Below are positions 31,575-44,461 of a stretch of 64,000 nt of DNA, piece after piece (position 1 is the stretch's first letter; every line of letters begins with the position of its first letter). The notes under the pieces are model-generated. The model had not been told where the DNA came from. It searched no databases and was given only the letters and a program-made list of their open reading frames with translations. The position numbers and the translations under genes are program-made. This DNA comes from Salvelinus alpinus (lineage: Eukaryota > Chordata > Actinopteri > Salmoniformes > Salmonidae), in contig NC_092091.1 in NCBI RefSeq assembly GCF_045679555.1, forward strand, positions 76,342,730 to 76,406,729, read 5' to 3'.

Positions 31575-31830
31575 AAAATGAATTTCCGGAAACAAACCTA
31601 CGGATCGAGTAGTAGGACAATCTACATTGGAACGATGAGAGAAAATACGACCTTTCTTTGAACAAAACATCTGTACGTTTACTGTAAATAAGATTCGAAA
31701 TATAATTCGGCTATTATTATACAATTTGAATACTGATCAGTACCGTAGTAGGCCATTTATTGTGTAAATGATTTACAGGAAATCTACACCGAAGCGATAT
31801 ATCCTGCCCCCCACTCAGCCCTATGCGGGC
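31575..31830. promoter_or_regulatory. Presumed bidirectional promoter block, unit 3
   Basis: Same block as at 4552, 11150 and 43740, but the ETS-like box reads ATTTCCGG (31582-31589). It lies about 370 bp upstream of the minus-gene ATG (31214). The plus side (31775-31825, ATTTACAGGAAATCTACACC) is kept although the plus gene itself is gone. Confidence 0.5.
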
Positions 31831-32740
31831 CTTGGTCAAAAGTAGTGGAGTGGACTAGGAATAGGGTGTCCAAAGCTAGGTTTCTATCCAATTGGCGACA
31901 TAACTGTTAGGTTATATCAATGATCCTGTTAGAGATGTTGTGCAGAATCCACTGCGCTGTTTTAGATGCAACGTTTAGGGTCATGTTGCAGCAGTGCCCT
32001 TACGAAAAAAGATTGCAGTCAGAGTGCAGTATAACTGCAGTATGCAGCAAATACTGCGTCCAAAATAACAGTTTTTTAAATGTCAGAATTGCCTTGTAAT
32101 TTAAGCTTTCAGCTGAATCCATTAATTAAATACACGTATATTTATAATTCCATTCTCAGTCCTTTCTTTATTGTCTATTACTGTAACTCAACCATAGTCT
32201 TGTGTATATTTTTATTATCTTTATGGAGTCAGATAAACATTTTAATACGCTAATTGCTTAGTCTCATGTGATGTATATATAATATACTGTATATCAACTA
32301 TTACTGCCCACTATACTGCTCCCAATCTCTTAGCTGTGAATTTAAAACCCAGCCGTGTTAGTTTGAATTAAACAGGGATCCCCATCTAGTCTCACAGGGA
32401 TTGGGAAGGACTTGTACTTTTATGTTTTTATGTATTGATTGATTACACGTATCAAAGCCTTTGTTGATTAACATTTACAGTCGCTTTTGTTGTTTGGAAG
32501 AGTCATGCCATGACAGAAAGATGTAGTAAAAGTGTAGAAAATAAAAAGTTGATTTTGAATTAGCAGTTGATTAATTGTTTAAAAAAACAGAAATTCTGGT
32601 TACTTGTCATTTGTTATTCATTAGGTAAGTTAGATGCCTAAAATCAAGTTTAAATGTAGGTGTACTGACTTCACGTCTCACGTCATGGTTTTTATGTTCT
32701 GTAGGTTTGAACTAGTTACTTGAAAGACTGGGAAGTTTCA
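31831..32740 (+). pseudogene. Scar of the lost plus-strand zinc-finger partner, unit 3
   Basis: No exon of a plus-strand zinc-finger gene is left. From about 32327 the sequence (GCTGTGAATTTAAAACCCAG, then AACAGGGATCCCCATCTAGT) matches 22886 onward, the 3' flank of the unit 2 plus gene, to about 32720. The promoter block thus passes within about 500 bp into 3'-flank sequence, which implies deletion of the whole coding part. The segment 31840-31890 is a common short salmonid repeat and 31890-32326 shows nothing I recognise. Confidence 0.6.
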
Positions 32741-32893
32741 CTTGAATGACCCTCTAAGTCATAATTAAGAGTGGGGGGAAAAATTGTTGTTACCCGAGTT
32801 GCACGTTTCACCACTGACCCTTCACCTTTTCAACCAAAAGATGAGAACAAATAAATGTTTGACATCTACAAAATGTATCAATTTGGATAATGT

Positions 32894-33706
32894 ATACTGA
32901 ACAAAAATATAAACGCAACATGCAACAATTTCAAAGATGTTACAGAGTTACATTTCATATGAGGAAATCAGTCAATTGAAATACATTAATTTGGCCCTAA
33001 TCTATGGATTTCACATTATTTGGAATACAGCTATGCATCTGTTGGGTCAGATACCTTAAAAAAAAGGTGCCTCACAATGGGCCTCAGGATCTCGTCACGG
33101 TATTTTTTTGCATTCAAATTGCCATCGATAAAATGCAATAATTGTGTTCGTTGCCCGTAGCTTATGCCTCCCCATACCATAACCCCACCGCCTCTATTGG
33201 GCACTCTGTTGACATCAGCAAACTGCTAGCCCACACAACGCCATACACATGGTCTTCGGTTGTGAGGTCGGTTGGATATACAGCTAAATTCTCTAAAACG
33301 ATGTTAGATGTGGCTTATGGTAGAAGAATGAACATTCAATTCTCAGGCAACAGCTCTGGTGGACATTTCTGCAGTCAGCATGCCAATTGCACGCTCCCTC
33401 AAAACTTGAGACATCTGTGGCATTGTGTTGTGAGACAAAACAGCACATTTTAGAGTGGCCTTTTATTGTCCCCAGCTCAAGGTCACCTGTGTAATGATCA
33501 TGCTGTTAAATCAGCTTCTTCATATGCCACACCTGTCAGGTGGATGGATTATCTTGGCAAAAGGAGAAGCGCTCACTAACAAGGATGTAAACAAATGTTA
33601 AAGTAAGCTTTTTGTGCATATGGAACATTTCTGGGATCTTTTATTTCAGCTCATGAAACATGAGACCAACACTTTACATGTTGCATTCATATTTTTGTTC
33701 AGTGTA
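32894..33706 (-). mobile_element. Tc1-type transposon, internally deleted
   Basis: Inverted ends TACTGAACAAAAATATAAAC (left) and CATATTTTTGTTCAGTGTA (right). The complement carries transposase N-terminal remnants (around 33300-33460) and the GGTGTGGCATATGAAGAAGC motif. Sister of 2571-3897, 17922-18636 and 23247-23690. Confidence 0.88.
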
Positions 33707-34867
33707 CTGTAGGTAGTTTGACCATATTGTCAATGTTAAGCAAGCTAGCTTATAACATGCTTTACCAAGAAAGCATAATGTGAAAATGAAATGAAACATT
33801 GCCCCTAAAATAAATGAAAATAATGTGTTGCTGTATGTACTTAGTCTTGTCCATGTTAACACACTGTGTTGGGAATATAATTGCCTATTATGCAGTCGGC
33901 CTTTAAGGTTGCAGATATGGGTGTGGTGGGGAGGCGTGTCCACCCCACAGGTGCCATCTTGAATTGACTGCAAGCCCATTGTGAGAGAGAGCTAGCATTG
34001 TTTGCTGTGTGCTAAGAGGGATTTGTAGGCCTCTTTCCTATCACAGTCCACTGTTTTGATGAAAATTAGAGGCCTGGATGACACCAGTGTCGTGATAAGG
34101 AAACAAAACACTCAAGTGGAGTTCTTTAGCAAAACAGTCCTAAACAAACATCACTATGTTGTCATCCAGAGTCCCATATATTTATTTTCCAAGCTATAGC
34201 ACACAGTATTTTACATACAGCAGGTTTTTAAAGGACTAAAAGGTAAAGTCTGCTCCATGTTTTCATCTTTGTCATCTAAAAAATATCTCGATACTGGTGT
34301 TGTCCTGGCGCTAGTGAAAATATCTAGACATTGAATAGTGCATGGGAATGTGGCCCATTGTGTCTTTTCTGTTGGTTTATTGCTGTTAAATTTAGATCTC
34401 TTTGGATTACCTTTTTTTGGGGGGGGGGGGGCTTCCTTTGGGTTACAAACATTTATTTGGACTTGGACTTCCATTTAAGGACTCACACTCAACCAAAGGT
34501 TCTGGTAGGACTAAGGTTTCGAACTGAGACTGTTGGCTCTGACAGGACTATATTATCTTATTGTTGATTGATTCTTTTGTTGTTTATGCTGAACCGTCCC
34601 ATCAACACGTCACAAGCTAACTTTATTATTAGCAATGTTAGCGAGCAATCCAGCTATCTAAAATCTTATTGGTTGAAGAATTGGTCAGACTTTAAATGCA
34701 CTTGACCACAATCATGGCAGACTTACGACTTCCCACGAGCACATGAATGCCCCATATTCAAATGTTTGTTAGGTTGGCATGATCATTTTGACAATTCATA
34801 GACAGTCCATGTATGGCGTGAATTCTTAACCAACACACAGATTTCCAACCGTTCATATTTTCATCAA
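33707..34867. other. Intergenic, units 3 to 4
   Basis: No gene recognised. Holds a G run (34420-34430) and, at 34700-34800, the cluster-boundary sequence also found at 23900-24010 (AATCATGGCAGACTTACGAC, CATGAATGCCCCATATTCAA). Otherwise nothing seen. Confidence 0.5.
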
Positions 34868-35010
34868 AAAGAAAGGAGGACCAAGGCACTCTGAAAATAA
34901 TGAATTAAAATGCCTTTATTTGTACGGCATGTAAAATGAAAACAAAGACTACAAACTCCGACACGTTTCGGCTGCATGGCCTTAGTCAGGGAGCACAAAG
35001 ATTTGATAAT
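34868..35010. repeat. Dispersed repeat with TTTCGGCTGCATGGCC motif
   Basis: GGACCAAGGCACTCTGAAAA, then TGCCTTTATTTGTACGGCAT, then GACACGTTTCGGCTGCATGG and CCTTAGTCAGGGAGC. I recognise this as a dispersed fish repeat but cannot name its family. Shorter, decayed relatives (CATCGGCCT...CAG.CTTTGTCAGAG) sit in intron 2 of both plus genes (19730-19757 and 45190-45215). Confidence 0.5.
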
Positions 35011-35405
35011 GCATGTCCTCACTTGAACAGCATTTTCCAATCAAACCTGATTTGAAGAGGGTTACAGAATTCATTGGACAACACCTAGTAAAAACTATAC
35101 ATATTGAAAAGTGAAATACTGTATATGTTATAAAAATTAAAATCAAGGCTAGAAGGATCAGAACTCATAGAAAAGTAGTTCCGACCTTTGACTGGGCAAA
35201 GTGGTAAGAATAGGAGAGCCACCTAGTTTATGGTACACTAGATCACACCAAACATGTTCATATTTTCAATGTCCTTATTAATAAACAACTGATCACAAGA
35301 AATGTTCTCAATGTCAAATAAAATAATAAAACTAGCTGTCCGAAGATTAATGTAGCAATTGCAAGAGTGTCTGCTATATAACAAAAAAATGTATCAATAA
35401 AAAAA

Positions 35406-38400
35406 TCAGTCCAGGAGATTTGGCCTGTGTTTGCGCTGGTGTGACTTCAGATGTGCCAGTCGTTTGAAGCTGAGTCCACACACAGAACAGCAGTACGGTC
35501 TCTCCCCAGTGTGGGTGCGCAGGTGCACTTTCAAAATGTCTGCCCGCGTGAAGCACTTGTCACACATATTGCAGCAGTGGGGTTTCTCCTGCGTGTGAAT
35601 GCGCTGATGCACCTTCAGGTTCCAGAGTCGACTGAACTTGTTCCCACAGATGGAGCAGCAGTAGGGCTTGTCTGTTGTCTGGCTGCACTTGTGCCTCTTC
35701 AGGTCGGAGAAGGAGGTGAAGCCCTTGCCGCAGTGGCTGCAGAGGTGGAGTCCCTTGGCCTGGTGGACCCGCTGGTGGACCTTGAGGTTGCAGGCCTGGG
35801 TGAAGGTCTTACCGCACTGGATGCAGGAGTACGGAGGCCCAGACCCTGACCCTGACCCTGTACTCGACCCTCTCCCCGTTTTGTGTTTCTGCTTGTGGGC
35901 CTTGAGGGAACCAGAGTCTGGGAAGGTCATGGTACACTGATTGCAGGCATGACGCCTCCCCCCTCCTCCTGTAACCTGCTCTTGTGAACGATCTCTGAGG
36001 TTTAAAGAGCGTCCAAAGTCATCAGCGGCACCATACAGGCTCTCTGTATTGTTGTGGGCTGAGCTTCCAGAGTGGATGGAGGTTAGCCCCCTGTGGCCGG
36101 CTCTGTTACCCAACTCTGGGACACCGTGTTCTGGGTACAAGACACTGGAGTCCTGCAGGTACCCCTCCTCGTTTATCAACAGGCAGTTCCGGTCTCCCAC
36201 CTCAGGGTGGGGGGATGGCGTTGGCGACCCCACCTGCTCCCTCCGGCTCTGATGGGGGTCAGGCATGTGGGAGCGATGGTGGTCTCCCCCCTCAGACCCC
36301 CCCAGGTTCACCTGGTAGTGACCCACAGCTCCGTAGCTCAGCGCCCCCAGACGAGACGGAGAACCAGGAAGCCTATCCAGCCCTTCCATGTCTACAAGAT
36401 GGCCGCCACCACCACTACCACCGTAACCAGACTTCTCAAAGCCGCCCACCAGTTCCTCCATGCTGTAGCGGGAGCGGTAGAGAGGTTGGCTGGGGTCCCC
36501 TGAGTCTCCCTCGGGACCCGATGGTTCAGGATCCTGGTCTAGACCAGACGCCCAGTCAGCCTGGCACTGCTGCAGCTCCTGCTCACTGAAACTCCCCGAG
36601 ACGTCTGAACCATCGGCCCCTGAAAACACAGGGGACATGAGGCATTAGTAGCATTAATATTTAAGACATTAGAATTACTAGAAACGGTAGTAGAGTAACT
36701 GTAATGTTAAATGTTTACTTATAGCTTCAAGTTGACTTGACATGTATAATAATGAATACATTTGAAATGACACAGCACACTATAAAAGTTACTCTCGTTA
36801 TCATTCTCATCATCATAAAAAGTAGGCAATTGTCTGTGTTATGTTTGTGGTAAACTCCTCAACTCACCGTCCAGGCAGACGCCCCATCTCTTCTGTAGCT
36901 CAGTGTTGTGGAGAGGCTCCTCTTTCAGCAGGCTGTCCAGCTTCTGACCTCCGACCTCTGTGGACTGGAAGAGCAAATGATTCTAACTAAATGATGGATA
37001 AACTGACAGTGATTGAATAGAGCTGACATGATGGTTCTATATTCAGAATTCTCCTCTGGGACCCCCAGACATCTCACAACTTTGTCATAGCCCTGAACTA
37101 GCATACTTGATTTAAGTAGTGAAGGGCTTGATGATTCGTTGACAAGTTGAATGAAGTGTTTAAATTCTGGAACAGTTCAAATATGAGGAGAGGTTTGAAA
37201 ATGGCTGCCCAATTCTTTGTGACAGACTATCTGTTATGTACAATATATTTCCACCTGAACATTCTGTAACACCACACCCCCCCACAGGTGTTTAGTCAGT
37301 CCCCTACCTACCTCAGAGATTCTCCTAGGGCTGGTGGCCTCTGCCTCCGCCAGATCATTTAAGGCTGTTTCCCCGGCCACGCCCCCACAGCTGCTCCACT
37401 CCTCCCCTGGTACCTTCTCCTGCTTCAGGCCACGCCCCCTCTCCACACCTGGTCACAGGTAAACAAAGTGAATATTTAATTTGGAGTAAAAGGAAAGTAA
37501 CATTGTGGATAATGGAGTCTCCTCACATCAGATGAAGGAAAGGAAACATCTTATTAAGATGCCACCACCAGCCATGACTTTGACTCCTTTCTTAAACCAA
37601 TACTGTCTGATCACTACTAAGTATGGAATGTACACATTACAGCAGCCCCACTTCAGAGTGATTCTATATTTATCACAGGAGGTTGGGGGCACCTTAATTG
37701 GGAAGGACGGGCTCATAGTAATGGCTGGAGCAGAATCAATGGAATGGTATCAAATACTTCAAACATGGTTTCCATGAGTTTGATGTCATTCCATTTACTC
37801 TGTTCCAGCCATTATTATGAGCCTTCCATCCCTCAGCAGCCTCCACTGATTGTATGTACAGTACCAGTCAAAAGTTTGGACACACCTACTCATTCAAGGG
37901 TTTTTCTTTATTTGTACAATTTTCTACATTGTAGAATAATAGTGAAGACATCAAAACTATGAAACAACACATATGGAATCATGTAATCAAAAACAAGTGT
38001 TGAAGAAAACACATTTTATATTTGAGATTCTTCAAAGTAGCCACCCTTCGCCTTGACAGCTTTGAACAGTATTGGCATTCTGTCAACCAGCTTCACCTGG
38101 AATGCTTTTCCAACAGTCTTGAAGGAGTTACCACATATGCTGAGCACTTGTTGGCTGCTTTTCCTTCACTCTGTGGTCCAACTCATCCAAAACCATCTCA
38201 ATTGGGTTGAGGTCGGGTGATTGTGGAGTCCAGGTCATCTGATGCAGCACTCCATCACTCTCCTTCTTGGTCAAATAGCCCTTACACAGGCTGGAGGTGT
38301 GTTGGGTCATTGTCCTGTTGAAAAACAAATAATAGTCCCACTAAGTGCAAACCAGATGGCATATCGCTGATGGCATATTGCTGCAGAATGCTGTGGTAGC

Positions 38401-40988
38401 CACACTTGTTAAGTGTGCCTTGAATTCTAAATAAATCCCAGACTGTGTCACCAGCAAAGCACCCCCACACATCACACCACCTCCTCCATGCATGGAACCA
38501 CATACGCGGAGATCATCTGTTCACCTACTCTGCGTCTCACGAAGCCATGGCGGTTGGAACCAAAACTCTCAAATTTGGACTCATAAAGACCAAAGGACAG
38601 ACTTCCATCGGTCTAATGTCCATTACTTGTGTTTCTTGGCCCAAGCAAGTCTTCTTATTATCGGTGTCCTTTAGTAGTGGTTCCTTTGTGGCAATTTGAC
38701 CATGAATTCGCCGACGAGTGGGTAAACCACCACTACCCCCTGTCAGGAAGTCCAGGATCCAGTTGCAGATGGAGGTGTTTAGTCCCAGGGTCCTTAGATT
38801 AGTGATGTGCTTTGTGGGCACTATGGCGTTGAACGCTGGGCTTTAGTCAATGAACAGCATTCTCACATAGGATGTTCCTTTTGTCCAGGTGGGAAAGCGC
38901 AGTGTGGAGTGTGATTGTATCATCTGTGGATCTGCTGGGGTGGTTTGCAAATTGGAGTGGGTCTTGGGTTTCCGGCATGATGGTGTTGATGGGAGCCATG
39001 ACCAGCCTTTCAAAGCACTTCATGGCTCATGGCTACAGACGTGAACTTTTTTGGTAGATAATGTGGTATACAGCTTATCATGAGGTATTCTACCTATGTC
39101 GAGAAATACCTCGAGACTTCTTTAATATTAGACATCGCGCACCAGCAGTTGACAAATAGACACACACCCCCGCCCCTTGTCTTCCCAGACGTAGCTGCTC
39201 TGTCCTGCCGATACACGGAGAAGCCAGTCAGCTTTAAATGATCTGTGTTGTCGTTCAGCCATGTCTCAGTGAAACATAAAATATCACAGTTTTTAATGTC
39301 CCGTTGGTAGGATAGTCTTAGTCGTAGATCGTCCAGTTTGAATTCAAATGATTGCATGTTGGCCAATAATACTGAGGGTAGCGGTGGTTTACCTACTCGT
39401 CTGCGAATTCATGGTCAAATTTCTGCAAAAAAACAGTACTAAAAGGACACCAATAAGAAGAAGAGACTTGCTTGGGCAAAGAAACACAAGCAATGGACAT
39501 TAGACTGGTGGAATTCTGCCCTTTGGTCTGATGAGTCCAAATTTGAGAGTTTTGGTTCCAACCGCAGTGTCTTTGTGAGACGCGGAGTAGGTGAATGGAT
39601 GATCTCCGCATGTGTGCTTCCCACCGTGAAGCATGGAGGAGGTGGTATGATGGTGCTTTGCTGGTGACACTGTCTGTGATTAATTTAGAAAGGGCTATTT
39701 GACCAAGAAGGAGAGTGATAGAGTGCTGCATCAGATAACCTGGCCTACACAATCACCCGACCTCAACCCAATTGAAATGGTTTGTAATGAGTTGAACCGT
39801 AGAGTGAAGGTAAAGCAGACAACAAGTGCTCACCACACGTGGGAAGTCCTTCAAGACTGTTGGAAAAGCATTCCAGGTGAAGCTGGTTGAGAGAATGCCA
39901 AGAGTGTGCAAAGCTGTCAAGGCAAAGGGTGGCTACTTTGAAGAATATCAAATATAAAATATTTTTTGATTTGTTTAACACTTTTTTGGTTACTACATGA
40001 TTCCATATGTGTTATTTCATAGTTTTGGTGTCTTCACTGTCATTCTAAAATGTTGAAAATAGTAAAATAAATAAATAAAAACCCTTAAATTAGTAGGAGT
40101 GTCCAAACTTTTGACTGGTACTATGTGTGTGTGTGTATATATATATATATTATAGTGTACAAAACATTAGGAACACCTTGCTAATATTGATTTGCAACCC
40201 CATTTTGCCCTTCAGAACAGCATTCATTTGTCTGGGGCATGGACTCTACAAAGTGTTGAAAGTGTTCCACAGGGATGCTGGCCCATGTTGAATCCAATGC
40301 AACCCACAGTTGTGTGAAGTTGGCTGGATATCCTTTGGGTGGTGGACCATTCTTGATACACACGGGAAACTGTTGAGCATGAAAAACCCAGCAGCATTGC
40401 AGTTCTGGACACACTCAAACCGGTGCGCCTGGCACCTACTACCATACCCATCAAAGGCACTTCAATATTTTGTCTTGCCCATTCACCCTCTGAATAGGAT
40501 ACATACACAATCCATGTCTCAAGGCTTAAAAATCCACATTTAACCTGTGTCACCCCCTTCATCGACACTTATTAAAGTGGATTTAATAAGTGACATTAAT
40601 TAGGGGAAATAGATTTCACCTGGTTAGTCTGTCATGGAAAGAGCAGGTGTTCCTAATGTTTTATACACTCATTGTAGATATGTGTTTTGATGTCTCTCTC
40701 GTCACCTGTCTGTGAGGTTCCAGAGCTTCTCTCCCTGGCTTCTTCGTTAGCTCTCCCACAGTCCGCACACTTCCCCGTTCGGCCTACCTCTCTGTCCCTA
40801 TCCCTGCGTCTGTTCTCCGACCACTGCAGCCGCTTTTTCAGTGACTCGACCTGCTCCCGGCTGCAGGACATCTCCTTCAGGAAGCTATCGTCCACCAGCC
40901 TGGTGATCTCGTACATAGCAGCCTTGAATACCGTCTCCATGACTCCGGAGAGCTGAGACTGGAAGGTTACGATGGCTTCAGACATCAT
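35406..40988 (-). CDS. C2H2 zinc-finger protein, unit 4 minus gene, intact, six fingers
   Basis: Exons 40988-40706, 37448-37312, 36964-36868 and 36619-35406 (283+137+97+1214 nt; phases 1, 0, 1) give 576 aa. Donors GTGACG, GTAGGT, GTGAGT and acceptors GACCAG, TTCCAG, TTTTCAG look usable. N-terminal helix [20 protein letters not shown] then [14 protein letters not shown] in exon 2, LKEE in exon 3. Exon 4 has an acidic Gly/Ser-rich spacer and six fingers from about residue 398: CNQC, CIQC, CSHC (ends HKC, so CCHC), CSIC, CNMC, CSVC, the last three joined by HTQEKP and HTGERP linkers. Best preserved minus gene of the cluster and probably a functional nuclear DNA-binding protein. Its first exon is now 2.7 kb from the promoter block at 43740, separated by an L1-like LINE. 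Confidence 0.85.
37675..37853. mobile_element. Foldback MITE
   Basis: About 180 bp with inverted ends (CAGGAGGTTGGGGGCACC against CCATCCCTCAGCAGCCTCC) and a palindromic middle (GGTATCAAATAC, CATGGTTTCCATGAGTTTGA). Related to the copy at 57262-57425. In intron 1 of the unit 4 minus gene. Confidence 0.75.
37864..40118. mobile_element. Inverted pair of Tc1 halves around a LINE piece
   Basis: Left arm 37864-38740 is a Tc1 copy read on the minus strand; right arm 39376-40118 is the same half of the same family read on the plus strand. Both outer ends are CCAGTCAAAAGTTTGGACAC or its complement next to TA, and both arms start inside the transposase (near CATGAATTCGC / GCGAATTCATG). Arms carry the C-terminal transposase half ([17 protein letters not shown]). 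Family as in 28975-30847. See the finding on this structure. Confidence 0.88.
38739..39375 (-). mobile_element. LINE fragment: endonuclease and reverse transcriptase pieces
   Basis: Minus strand 39366-39094 reads [30 protein letters not shown] and GGGVCLFVN, part of an APE-type endonuclease domain of an L2/CR1-like LINE. Minus strand 38821-38740 reads [20 protein letters not shown], part of the reverse transcriptase. Most of the region between them in a complete LINE is missing. It forms the spacer of the Tc1 inverted repeat. Confidence 0.8.
40148..40676. mobile_element. Non-autonomous Tc1-like element
   Basis: Inverted ends GTGTACAAAACATTAGGAAC and GTTCCTAATGTTTTATACAC at TA-rich sites, about 520 bp, with decayed transposase-like sequence on the minus strand (40568-40224). 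A loose terminus of this family is fused to the Tc1 copies at 2571 and 9162. Confidence 0.85.
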
Positions 40989-41314
40989 GGCAAACTGTCT
41001 ATGTGTAGCTAGCTACAGTTAAGAGTTCGTAACATTTAGGTACTTTTGTTCAGGTGGGTCAGTGTTAACGATCCAGCTCAGCAAAAGTCTAGGAAGCAAG
41101 CTAGCTAGCTAACGTTAGCAGGCTAGCTACTGTTGGATGTTGTCTCTCTCAATGACGGTCCTAATAACAATTGTAATACTTTCTAGATATAAGATGTAGC
41201 ATTTACTGTATGAGGATATTCGAACAAAGAAATACCATAGGCATTGAAAGAACGCAAGCTTATGGCAGTTCGATAATTAACGTTTGATAGTTACAGAGCC
41301 AACACTAAAATCAC

Positions 41315-43735
41315 AGACAGAACAATGAGACAGATATTTCCCCGGAAGAATAAAATGTTAAGCATCCGCTTAGACTTTCCACTCACTACCAAATATGGTA
41401 GTGAGAGGAAGCATACTGGCCGGAGGTGGGAGAATATGGAACGACATTTTATTTTTATTTTTTTGGTGGATCAGCTTAATATTGCGGAAAGAATGTTGCT
41501 TCCATCAATGTAATTGTCTGCATCATTTCCAATCCCCCATATTATTTTGGTAAATATATATATCCATACACGCATGCATACATATACACATATATACATA
41601 CACATACCTATATAGACATACATACTTTTTTAAAGAATATACCTTTATTATTATTCACCGCAAACCCTACCACCGATCCCCCAATTGGAGTAAACTAATA
41701 AACACTTCTGCTTTTACCTTCAATTTATACATCTTATACACATTTTACAGACACAGTCTACTTTACAATAGTTCTCTCTTGTTTGTTCTTAGTCCTTCCT
41801 CTATTGCTGATGTCCATCCAGTTTGATTTCTATTTGTAACTGTGCTATTTCACAAAAGTTCCGAACCTATATACATTTTACAGATCCCGTATGTTTTACA
41901 TTGTTTATCTTGTTATTAGTCCCACCCTTCAGCTCCATTCAACCCCTCCCATCTATCTCTCAACATGATCCATTTCGGATTTCTATTTGCCATATATTTT
42001 TCAACTGTGCTGTGATGCTTCACAAAATAATTTAACCTTACAATTCTCATAGCTTCTCCAGATTGTAAATTTAAAAAAAATGTTTTTGCTAAAATAATTA
42101 TTATATTATTGATTGATTGACTATGGCTTTTCAAATCACCCAGTATTGCTATCTGTAGCGTTAGTTCTAGGAAAATGTTGCAATTCTTCAGCCATTCCTG
42201 GACCTGTGACCAAAAACGAGCTACATATGGACAATACCAAAATAAATTATCTAATAACGGCCTCCTCACAGCAGAATCTGCATAGCTGGGAAGATTGTAT
42301 CCCCCATATATATAACATTCTATTAGTTGCAAGAATTTTGTATAGTAATTTAAATCGAAAAATTCGAAGTTTTGAATCCGGCGTTGTTTTGCGTATCGAT
42401 AGATAGACCCATAGATAGACCCATTCCATAAACCATGTGCCATGGAATGGGTACATCGAAAATCTCTTCCCAACTATTTTGCAATTTATATGGCACAGCT
42501 GTCCGTTTTTTGGTCCTTAAATGAAATTGGTATATGTTTTTATTTATCACACTTTTCTTTAACCATTTATGTTCTTTAATACAGGGCCGACATACAAGTT
42601 CCTTACTTTTTTCCTCTTCAACTTGCCTCTTCCATTTTTGTGGTAATGCTGCAATTAATTGGTTGTAATTTTGGGTAGAGCAGACATTTCCATATGTCTG
42701 TGTTAGTTGCATGTGTGACATAACTCCACCAGTCCTATTTATGATATCATTCACTAAAATTATACATTTTTTAAAACATTTCTTCGATAAATACAGTTTT
42801 TTTTTTATCAATTAGTATATTTGAATATAACCACAATATTTGTTGTACTATTTGTTCCGTCCTTTCAGGTCGATTAAACTGAAATTACAACCAACTTTCT
42901 AAGGCTTGTTTAAAAAATAAAGATATTTTGGAGATTAATTCCTTTTCAAGCAACCGAAAGTGAGCAGGTGTATTCTGAATAAATGGGAAAAAGGCCATTC
43001 CTGAACATAGGATGAGACATTCGTACCAATTTACTAGAGAACCAGTTTGGATTTAAGTATAACTTTTGTATGACTGATGCCTTTAGTGAGAGGTCTAATG
43101 CTTTAATATTTAATAAGTTCTGCCCTCCGAATTCATATTCGTTATATAAATAGGCCCTTTTAATTTTATCTGGCTTGCCGTTCCAAATACAATTTTATAT
43201 TTTTTGTTCATATAATTTTAAAAGCAGGTCACTAGGTGTAGGCAAAACCATAAGCAAATAGATAAACTGTGATATGACTAAAGAGTTAATCAGGGTGATT
43301 TTTCCACAAATAGACAGGTATTTTCCTTTCCATGGTAGCAAGATCGTATCTATTTTTGCTAACTTTCTATAAAAAGTATAGCTCATCGATGAAACATTTG
43401 ATCTCAAAACAGTTTTCTGTTCCCATAACTATTATCTGTTATGAACAGAGTGTACCATGTAGGCGATTTTTTTTTTTAAATCACGTTGTTTAGAAGGAGC
43501 GTCAAGGCGAATTGAGTTACTGCACAGGTGCAATTCAGAGGACCGGGAAATAACGGAAATATGCAGATGAATGCTAGAACGCGCCAATAGGATCTCGCTA
43601 GTTCGTGGTTGGCTCTGCCCACCACTTTCCTTGTTCTGCCCACTATGACTAATTTGTTCCCATTGGAAACAACAGGCTGTGTCTATCTTGGTCTAGTTAT
43701 AATAAACCTTTGCTGAAGTCATTCCCAAAAAACAA
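41315..43735 (-). mobile_element. L1/Tx1-like LINE, 5'-truncated ORF2, inserted in the promoter region
   Basis: Minus-strand pieces in the order of an ORF2 C-terminal half: 43407-43195 (YRKLAKIDTILLPWKGKYLS, ICGKITLINSLVISQFIYLL), 42811-42350 (VPIPWHMVYGMG) and 42473-41916 (FLQLIECYIYGGYNLPSYAD, LLDNLFWYCPYVARFWSQVQ). The frame is broken several times and the reverse transcriptase core is absent. The LINE proper is about 41640-43440; exact edges are uncertain and the flanks 41315-41640 and 43440-43735 hold AT-rich simple sequence and other repeats. The whole block is missing at the matching place in units 1 to 3. Confidence 0.75.
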
Positions 43736-43955
43736 TAGCACTTCCGGAAACAAACCTACGGATCTGGTAGTGGGACAATCTACACTACGCTCCTTTCTGG
43801 AGAGAAAATGTCTTTATTTGAACAAAACCTTTGCATGTTCTCATGACTGTAAATAAGGTTGAAAATACAATCCGGCTAATTTGATAAAATTGTGTAAAAT
43901 ATTTACAGGAAATCTACACACCACTCAGTGCGTCACACAAAGCACTGGGTGCCGT
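43736..43955. promoter_or_regulatory. Presumed bidirectional promoter block, unit 4
   Basis: ACTTCCGG at 43740-43747 followed by AAACAAACCTACGGATC and GTGGGACAATCTACA, then the plus-side part (ATTTACAGGAAATCTACACA). It is 320 bp upstream of the first exon of the plus pseudogene and 2.7 kb from the minus gene. Confidence 0.5.
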
Positions 43956-44062
43956 GTCCATAGAATAAGAAGTTATGTTCTGATCAATCCTGTACGTTAT
44001 ATTCGAAATAATAATCGATTGTACATGTATATGAGTGTTGGTTGAAGATGGCTGCCACCAAC

Positions 44063-44363
44063 ATGTCGAACGACAGTTTTAAAATTCAGTTCGCCTCTGT
44101 TATGGAGAGTGTATTGAAGACTGCAGTCACCGAGACAACGCAACTTTTCGAAACAACTATTGCGGATCTGCGAGCCAAAATATCCAGAATAAAAGAAGAG
44201 AACGAGGACCTCAAATCGAGTCTTCGATCCCATGAAATAACGAAGAGATGGACCGGTGAAAGTGAACGCCAAACCTTAGAGCCCAGACCGAGTCAAAGTA
44301 CAACACGTATCGGAAAATGTGACATCGGCGTTCAATGCGGTAAAGGTGAAAATTTAACTACTG

Positions 44364-44461
<98 letters not shown>

